Origin: Actinoplanes sandaracinus
GTDB lineage: Bacteria; Actinomycetota; Actinomycetes; Mycobacteriales; Micromonosporaceae
Reading direction: 5' to 3'
Length of the DNA stretch: 64,000 bases
Assembly: GCF_030009775.1 (NCBI RefSeq)
Contig: NZ_JASCTH010000016.1
Span: 183,596-247,595, forward strand
Positions within the stretch are counted from its first letter, which is position 1, and every line of letters starts with the position of its first letter. The notes below the pieces were generated by a model that ran no database searches, was not told the origin of the DNA, and worked only from the letters and a program-made list of their open reading frames with translations. Below, piece by piece: positions 58,597-64,000 of this stretch. Both the position numbers and the translations under genes were made by a program.

Positions 58597-59388
58597 CTTC
58601 CCGGCCTCCCACTGCCGCATCAGTTCGTCCAGCCGTTGCTCCCGGGCCGCCGTGATCAACTGCCGGGCGAACAGCCGGACCTCGTCCAGGCCACGTAACA
58701 GGTCACGGGTGCTGACCCGCCGCACTCCGGCGCGCATCACCCATCGGCCCTGCACCCGGTACGGCCCGAGCGAACCCGGGTGCAGGTCGAAGGGCAGCGC
58801 CCGCACCGCGTACACGATCTCCACCGTTCCGCGATTCGAATAGTCGAAGATCGCGAACGGCATCCCGTCGCGGACGCCCTTGACCACCCGGATGGCGCGC
58901 GCGCCCGTGCCGGCGTCCAACGGCAAGGTGCCCGGCAGTTCCGGATCGGATTCGCGGAACTGCCAGCCGTGGGCGGCGGCCAGTGCCCGTCGCCGGCGTT
59001 TCGTCATGCCGCGGCCCGCGCCGCTCGCGATGAGTGCCGCCGCCAGGCCCACGCCGATCAGCCACCACGGCGCCTTCAACAGCGGCCGCGTCCAGAGCGG
59101 ATGGCCGGTCATCAGGGTCGCCGGGAACACTCGCGACCCGAGACCGATGGCGGTGGCGAGGGCGAGCAGCACGCCGAGGTACGCGACCACGGAGATGACC
59201 CCGGTGACCGGGTCGCCGTCGTGGAGCGTGTCGAAGGCGATGTAGCCGGCGCCGAGCAGTGCCGCGGTGAGAGCGGCGGCGCCGAACCAGCCCGGCGCGC
59301 AGAGGGCCGCGATCCCGCCCGCCACGACCGTCGCCGCGGCCAGTGCCCACGCCTTGCCGGGCTCCCGCTCCGTCCAGAGATCCGCCAT
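58579..59388 (-). CDS. Membrane protein with C-terminal cytosolic domain
   Basis: 269 residues. Four or five transmembrane helices fill residues 13-125 (WALAAATVVAGGIAALCA, GAAALTAALLGAGYIAFD, VISVVAYLGVLLALATAIG, WWLIGVGLAAALIAS). The C-terminal 140 residues are soluble and start with TKRRRRALAAAHGWQFRE, a pattern often seen in actinobacterial membrane proteins of unknown function with a beta-rich domain. No catalytic motif is recognised. Convergent with the SDR gene, overlapping by 18 bases. Confidence 0.7.
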   Translation of the reverse strand: MADLWTEREPGKAWALAAATVVAGGIAALCAPGWFGAAALTAALLGAGYIAFDTLHDGDPVTGVISVVAYLGVLLALATAIGLGSRVFPATLMTGHPLWTRPLLKAPWWLIGVGLAAALIASGAGRGMTKRRRRALAAAHGWQFRESDPELPGTLPLDAGTGARAIRVVKGVRDGMPFAIFDYSNRGTVEIVYAVRALPFDLHPGSLGPYRVQGRWVMRAGVRRVSTRDLLRGLDEVRLFARQLITAAREQRLDELMRQWEAGKSARKP

Positions 59389-59519
59389 GCATCGACGCTA
59401 ATCATTGCGGTGCCCGGTGCCGTCCACCCGTTGCCGGAACCATGGGGTAAACCTCCGTGGTAGGCGGGCTCCTCCCACGGCTTGACGATGTTCGCCGATC
59501 AACGAGTTAAAGTGCGGCG

Positions 59520-60745
59520 ATGCAGGGCATGTGGCGGAGCCTGGTGGCCCGCTACCCGTTCGCCGCCGACGGCGCGCTCGCTGTCGGCATGCTCGTCATC
59601 AGCCTGATGCTCGGCCCCGGGACACCGACACCGCCGTGGAAGCCGTTCGACCTGTGGGGCGCGCTGTTCGTGGCGGTGCAGTGCCTGTCGATGACGTTCC
59701 GCCGCCGCGCACCGACCACCGTGATGCTCTTCGGGCTCGCGGTCTGGCTGGTCTTCGTCTCGCTCGGCTACTGGCAGCTCATCATCGCGTACCCGATGCT
59801 CCTGGCCCTCTACACCGCGGCCGCGCTCGGGCCGCGCTCGGGCCGCGGTGGGCGGCGCCGGTCGGCGTGGTGGTCGGCGGCGGCGTCTGGATCTACGGGG
59901 GTTTCATCACCCCCGGCTCGGCGATGCCCGCCGTGGTCGCGGAGGGGATCGTAATCCCGCTGGTGGTCTGGCGGATCGGCCACGGCGCCCGGCGGCTGGA
60001 GGAGAGCAACGCGCGGCTCGCCCGGGCCGCCGCGGAACTGCGGCGCGGGCAGGCCGACCTCGCCCGGCGGGTGCTGGTCGACGAGCGGGTCCGGATCGCC
60101 CGAGAGTTGCACGACGTGGTGGCGCACCACATGTCGGTGATCTCGGTGCAGGCCGGCCTGGCCCGGTACGTGCTGCGCTCCGACCCGCCGACCGCCGGAA
60201 CCGCCCTGGACGCGGTGCTGAACACCAGCACCGAGGCCCTGGACGAGATGCGGCGGATGCTCGGGCTGCTGCGGCTGGGCCGGGAACCCGACGAGGCCGA
60301 CGAGTCCGACTCCCGCCGGCCCCTGCCCGGCCTGGAGGGGCTGCCCGAGCTGATCAGCCGGGTCGAGAGCGCCGGCCTGCCGGTCGCCCTCACGGTCGAG
60401 GGCAGGAGCCGGGCGCTGCCGCACGGTGTCGCCCTCACCGCTTACCGGATCGTCCAGGAGTCGCTGACCAACGTGCTCAAGCATGCGGGCCCGGCGCGGG
60501 CCACGGTGTCCGTGCGGTTCACTCCGGACACGGTGGCCCTGACGATCACCGACGACGGGCGGGGCCCGGTGAGCGAGGGCGCCGGGCACGGGCTGGCCGG
60601 GCTGCGGGAGCGGGCCGCCCTCTACGGCGGCACGCTCACCGCCGCCGGTCGTGAACCGCACGGCTTCGAGGTGTCGGCTACGCTTCCGTACCCCAGCTCC
60701 GCGGCCACCCGCCCGGCCCCGGAGGACGATCCGGAAGGGCCGTAA
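59520..60745 (+). pseudogene. NarL-type sensor histidine kinase, frameshifted by an 11-bp duplication
   Basis: The N-terminal membrane part (59520 to about 59830; SLVARYPFAADGALAVG and three more helices) and the kinase part lie in different frames. The kinase part has RIARELHDVVAHHMSVISVQ (HisKA_3 with the phospho-accepting histidine) and a HATPase with LKHAGPA, TDDGRGPV and GHGLAGLRERAALYGG. The join is a perfect 11-bp tandem duplication at 59820-59841; removing one copy gives YTAAALGPRWAAPVG and a normal kinase of 404 residues. As it stands, translation from the ATG ends after 144 residues. The ATG at 59520 may be leaderless (TTGACG at 59482). Its stop overlaps the response regulator start by one base. 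Confidence 0.9.
59820..59841. repeat. 11-bp tandem duplication causing a frameshift
   Basis: GCCGCGCTCGG occurs at 59820-59830 and 59831-59841, followed by a partial third copy (GCCGCG). The insertion of 11 bases puts the kinase domain out of frame. Slipped-strand loss of one unit would restore it. Confidence 0.92.
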
Positions 60746-61425
60746 TGACGCGCGTGCTCGTCGTCGACGACCAGGACCTGATCCGTGCCGGACTCGTCGC
60801 CCTGATCAGGGCGGCGCCCGACCTCGACGTCGCAGGGGAGGCCGCCGACGGCAACTCGGCCGTCTCCCTCGCCGCCCGCCTGCGGCCGGACGTGGTGCTG
60901 ATGGACATCCGCATGCCCGGACTGGACGGGGTCGCCGCCACCGAGCGGATCATCACCGCCGCACCGGAGGATCCGCCGCGCATCCTCATCCTGACCACCT
61001 TCGACCTGGACGAGTACGTCTACGCGGCGCTCCGCAACGGCGCCAGCGGCTTCCTGCTCAAGGACATCAAGCCGGAGCGGCTGCTCGCGGCGATCCACAC
61101 CACCGCGGCGGGTGACCGGATCTTCGCGCCGAGCGTGACCCGGCGGCTGATCGAGGTGTACAGCCGGTCCGCCACCCCGGTGAGCGTGCCCGCGACTCTG
61201 GACACGCTCACCGGCCGTGAGCTGGAGGTGCTGCGCCTGGTCGCGACCGGCCGGTCCAACGCGGACATCGCCGCCGAGCTGACGCTCGGCGAGGCGACCG
61301 TGAAGACCCACCTCAACCGGGTGATGGCCAAGCTGGGGTTGTCCAGCCGGGCGCAGGCGGTGGTGATCGCCTACGAGACCGGGCTGGTCGTCCCGGGTGT
61401 CACGCCGCCACAGCCTCGACTCTGA
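60745..61425 (+). CDS. NarL/FixJ-family response regulator
   Basis: 226 residues. Receiver domain 1-120 with acidic residues in VLVVDDQD (8-9), the phospho-acceptor aspartate in VVLMDIRMPG near 53, threonine in LILTTFD near 82 and lysine in FLLKDIKP near 104. The LuxR-type helix-turn-helix is at about 155-210 (LTGRELEVLRLVATGRSNAD, then IAAELTLGEATVKTHLNRVM). It is coupled to the sensor kinase gene (TAATG). With the kinase frame broken, phosphorylation would depend on another donor. Its 3' end overlaps the end of the GH94 gene by 26 bases. Targets unknown. Confidence 0.93.
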   Translation: MTRVLVVDDQDLIRAGLVALIRAAPDLDVAGEAADGNSAVSLAARLRPDVVLMDIRMPGLDGVAATERIITAAPEDPPRILILTTFDLDEYVYAALRNGASGFLLKDIKPERLLAAIHTTAAGDRIFAPSVTRRLIEVYSRSATPVSVPATLDTLTGRELEVLRLVATGRSNADIAAELTLGEATVKTHLNRVMAKLGLSSRAQAVVIAYETGLVVPGVTPPQPRL

Positions 61426-63838
61426 CCACCGCGCCCGGCGGGGCCGGCGGGATCAGGTTGCCCTCGATCCGCTCACCGTCGACGACCAGGTGGGTGACCC
61501 GGCCGTTGCCCTGGACGCTGATCTCGTAGGTGGCGCCGCGAAAACCGCGGGTCGCGGAGAAACCGGTCCAGTCCGCGGGCAGCACCGGGTCGATCCGCAG
61601 GCCGGCGAAATCGGGGCGGATGCCCAGGATCCACTGGGTGATCGCCACGAAGTTCCAGGCGGCGGTGCCGCTCAGCCACGAGTTCTTGGCCTCGCCGTGG
61701 GTGGGCGCGTCGCGGCCGGCGATCATCTGGGCGTAGACGTACGGCTCGCAGCGGTGCACCTCGCTGATCTGTTCGCGGGCCGACGGGTTGAGCCGCCGGT
61801 AGTAGTCGAACGCCCGGTCCCCGTTGCCCACCATCGCCTCGGCGATCATGATCCACGGGTTGGTGTGGCAGAAGATCCCGGCGTTCTCCTTGTAGCCCGG
61901 CGGGTAGGAGGAGATCTCTCCCAGCTCGATGCGGTAATCCGAGTAGGCCGGTTGCTGGAGCACGATGCCGTGCGGGGTGGCCAGCCGCTCGGCCACGCTG
62001 TCCAGGGCTTTCGCGGCCAGGCCGTCCTCCAGGCCGACACCGCCGAGTACGCACATGCCCTGCGGTTCGATGAAGATCTGGCCCTCGTCGTTCTCGCCGG
62101 ACCCGATCACGTTGCCGTGGAAGTCGTACGCCCGCCGGAACCAGGCCCCGTCCCAGCCGTGCTCGGTGATCGTCCCGGACATCTTCTCGGCGGCCGCCCG
62201 GTAGACGACCTCCTCGCCGTCCTGACCACGCAGCCCGGCGATCGCGGCCAGCTCCTTGGCGGCCAGCACGAACAGGCCGGCGATGAAGACCGACTCGGCG
62301 ACGCCACCGGACGCGTTCTCGGTCGTCTGGAACGGCTCTCCCGGGGTGTCGGAGAAACAGTTCAGGTTGAGACAGTCGTTCCAGTCGGCGCGCCCGATCA
62401 GCGGCAGCCCGTGCGGGCCGAGCCGCTCCAGGGTGTAACGCAGCGACCGTTGCAGGTGCTCGTAGAGCGGCGCCTCACTGCCGGGCACGTTGTCGAACGG
62501 CACCGGCTCGTCGAGGAAGGTGTGGTCGCCGGTCTCCTTCAGATAGGCGGCGACGCCGAGGATCAGCCACAGCGGGTCGTCGTTGAAGCCGCTGCCGATG
62601 TCGTTGTTGCCACGCTTGGTCAGTGGCTGGTACTGGTGGTAGGCGCCGCCGTCCTGCTTCTGGGTGGCGGCGATGTCCAGGATCCGTTCCCGCGCCCGTT
62701 CCGGGATCATGTGCACGAAACCGAGCAGGTCCTGGTTGGAGTCGCGGAAGCCCATGCCGCGGCCGATGCCGGACTCGTAGAACGAGGTGGACCGGCTCAT
62801 GTTGAAGGTGACCAGGTTCTGGTAGGCGTTCCACACGTTGACCATGCGGTCGGTGTCGCCGTCGGGAGTCCGCACACTGAGCCCGCCGAGCAGGCCGTCC
62901 CAGTAGGCGCGCAGGTCCGCGTACCCCCGCTCGACGTTCTCGGCCCGCAGCCAGCGGTCGATGACCGGCCGGACGTGGGTCTTGTTGAGGGTCTGCGAAC
63001 CCGGCGGATCGAACTTGTCGTCCTTGGGGTTCTCGGCGTAGCCGAGCACGAAGACGACCTCGCGGGTCTCGCCCGGCGCCAGCCCGAGTCGCACGTGGTG
63101 GCTGCCCATGGGCTGCCAGCCGTGCGCGATCGAGTCCGTGGAGCTGCCGCGCTCGACCGCGGCCGGACGGTCCCAGCCGCGGTAGGGGCCGAGGAACGCC
63201 TCCCGCTGGGTGTCGAACCCGGCCAGCGGCTCGGAGCAGGCGAAGTAGGCGAAGTGGTCGCGGCGTTCCCGGTACTCGGTCTTGTGGTAGATCACCCCGT
63301 CGGCCACCTCGACCTGGCCGGTGGAGAAGTTGCGCTGGTAGTTGGTGGCGTCGTCCTGCGCGTCCCAGAGACAGAACTCGATGGACGAGAAGAGGGACAG
63401 GTCCGCGGGTGAGTCCCGCTCGTTGGTCACCCGCACCCGCCAGACCTCGAGGGTCTCGCCGAGCGGCGCGTAGTACAGCGTCTCGGCCCGGACGCCGTTC
63501 CGGGACGAGGCGATCTTCGTGTAGGACAGCCCGTGCCGGCACTCGTAGTCGTCGAGCTCCCGTTCCGGCGTCGGCTGCCACGACGGCGACCAGTAGTCGC
63601 CGTCCGCGTCGTCACGCACGTACACATAGCGTCCCCCGAGGTCGAGGGGCGCGTTGTTGTAGCGGTAGCGGGTCAGCCGCCGCAGCCGGGCGTCACGGTA
63701 GAACGAGTAGCCACCGGCCGTGTTGGACACGATCCCGAAGTAGGAATCGGTGCCGAGGTAGTTGATCCACGGCAGTGGCGTGTCCGGCCGATCGATGACG
63801 TACTCGCGCTGCTCATCGTCGAATTGCCCGTAGCGCAA
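61400..63838 (-). CDS. GH94 cellobiose phosphorylase
   Basis: 812 residues of the GH94 family: an N-terminal beta-sandwich (about 1-280; DRPDTPLPWINYLGTDSYFG, then SNTAGGYSFYRDARLRRLTRY in pieces) and an (alpha/alpha)6 catalytic barrel (about 330-735) with the conserved MGFRDSNQDLLG near 358-370, whose aspartate is the general acid, plus RADWNDCLNLN near 480 and the end domain. It would split cellobiose with phosphate to glucose-1-phosphate and glucose; related cellodextrin or laminaribiose enzymes cannot be excluded. No signal peptide, so cytosolic. The start is TTG 63838 with GGGGGAGG just upstream. A perfect CebR box lies in its promoter. Confidence 0.93.
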   Translation of the reverse strand: MRYGQFDDEQREYVIDRPDTPLPWINYLGTDSYFGIVSNTAGGYSFYRDARLRRLTRYRYNNAPLDLGGRYVYVRDDADGDYWSPSWQPTPERELDDYECRHGLSYTKIASSRNGVRAETLYYAPLGETLEVWRVRVTNERDSPADLSLFSSIEFCLWDAQDDATNYQRNFSTGQVEVADGVIYHKTEYRERRDHFAYFACSEPLAGFDTQREAFLGPYRGWDRPAAVERGSSTDSIAHGWQPMGSHHVRLGLAPGETREVVFVLGYAENPKDDKFDPPGSQTLNKTHVRPVIDRWLRAENVERGYADLRAYWDGLLGGLSVRTPDGDTDRMVNVWNAYQNLVTFNMSRSTSFYESGIGRGMGFRDSNQDLLGFVHMIPERARERILDIAATQKQDGGAYHQYQPLTKRGNNDIGSGFNDDPLWLILGVAAYLKETGDHTFLDEPVPFDNVPGSEAPLYEHLQRSLRYTLERLGPHGLPLIGRADWNDCLNLNCFSDTPGEPFQTTENASGGVAESVFIAGLFVLAAKELAAIAGLRGQDGEEVVYRAAAEKMSGTITEHGWDGAWFRRAYDFHGNVIGSGENDEGQIFIEPQGMCVLGGVGLEDGLAAKALDSVAERLATPHGIVLQQPAYSDYRIELGEISSYPPGYKENAGIFCHTNPWIMIAEAMVGNGDRAFDYYRRLNPSAREQISEVHRCEPYVYAQMIAGRDAPTHGEAKNSWLSGTAAWNFVAITQWILGIRPDFAGLRIDPVLPADWTGFSATRGFRGATYEISVQGNGRVTHLVVDGERIEGNLIPPAPPGAVVRVEAVAA

Positions 63839-63900
63839 CAGGTCCTCCCCCGTCGCCGTCGGTCCCGCCCGACGGACCGCCGGCCGGCGTGGAAGCGTTT

Positions 63901-63951
63901 TGGGAGCGCTCCCATGGCGAGCATTTTACCGCTTCGACACCTTCCTGTGAC
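63901..63951 (-). promoter_or_regulatory. Promoter with perfect CebR box for the GH94 gene
   Basis: On the minus strand, GTCACA (63951-63946) and TAAAAT (63928-63923) are spaced 17 bp. The palindrome TGGGAGCGCTCCCA (63901-63914) follows the -10, covering the expected transcription start, and equals the CebR operator known from Streptomyces, whose repressor is released by cellobiose. Confidence 0.9.
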
Positions 63952-64000
63952 CCGTCCGGAGGTTTCGGATCCGAGGGACCGGTCGCCCGCGCACGGGCGG

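Noticed and set aside
59820..59841. Programmed ribosomal frameshifting in the sensor kinase
   Set aside because: No slippery heptamer or downstream stem is needed to explain it; an exact 11-bp duplication does so fully.
1..64000. A secondary-metabolite cluster, prophage or integrated element
   Set aside because: No polyketide, peptide synthetase, terpene, integrase, transposase or phage structural genes were found; the NAT and FAD monooxygenase genes are isolated.

Overview
The window is very GC-rich, double-stranded-dense actinomycete chromosome, most like Actinoplanes or another Micromonosporaceae member. Pointers are frequent GTG and TTG starts, a Wag31-type DivIVA, an F420-type luciferase-family oxidoreductase, a near-perfect IdeR/DmdR iron box, a CebR-type operator (TGGGAGCGCTCCCA) and many secreted, multi-domain plant-polysaccharide hydrolases. 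No rRNA, tRNA, CRISPR array, insertion sequence or prophage was seen. The genus is inferred; no database was searched.

Layout. 0-10 kb: 5' part of a family 2 glycosyltransferase with a long leader carrying a candidate attenuator, a Tat-type beta-carbonic anhydrase, a STAS protein, a GNAT protein, a secreted GH5-type glycosidase, an aminopeptidase P, a small metzincin and a double-GGDEF protein. 10-22 kb: accessory metabolism and regulators (WYL regulator/DinB divergon, thioesterase/HxlR divergon, iron-box GNAT, arylamine N-acetyltransferase, MFS transporter, FAD monooxygenase, secreted EEP nuclease, NYN-TetR-DoxX cluster). 22-31 kb: two very large secreted enzymes, a two-catalytic-domain GH43 protein and a GH30 endo-beta-1,6-galactanase type enzyme, each with a LacI-type operator. 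31-46 kb: CPBP protease, M28 peptidase, DivIVA, TRIC channel, quinone oxidoreductase/AraC pair, LysR/aldehyde dehydrogenase pair, SGNH hydrolase, lipoprotein, GT2. 46-53 kb: remnant of an L-serine dehydratase, a third GH43 enzyme with a CBM42, a PadR/HAAS pair, a copper-monooxygenase-like lipoprotein, an F420-type enzyme, another GGDEF protein and a TauE permease. 53-58.6 kb: a GntR regulator and a five-gene operon that can be read as a complete non-phosphorylating L-fucose pathway to pyruvate and lactate. 58.6-64 kb: a frameshifted sensor kinase with its response regulator, and a GH94 cellobiose phosphorylase under a perfect CebR box.

How it fits together (inference). The GH43, GH30 and L-fucose genes would suit breakdown of plant arabinogalactan-protein side chains: arabinose trimming, beta-1,6-galactan cleavage and use of terminal fucose. 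The GH94 gene adds cellobiose use. None of the sugar regulators (LacI/CebR) or sugar ABC transporters is in the window, so control and uptake must be encoded elsewhere. The most notable single observation is an 11-bp tandem duplication that breaks a sensor kinase and whose removal restores a normal reading frame. Short tandem arrays are common between 16 and 39.5 kb.
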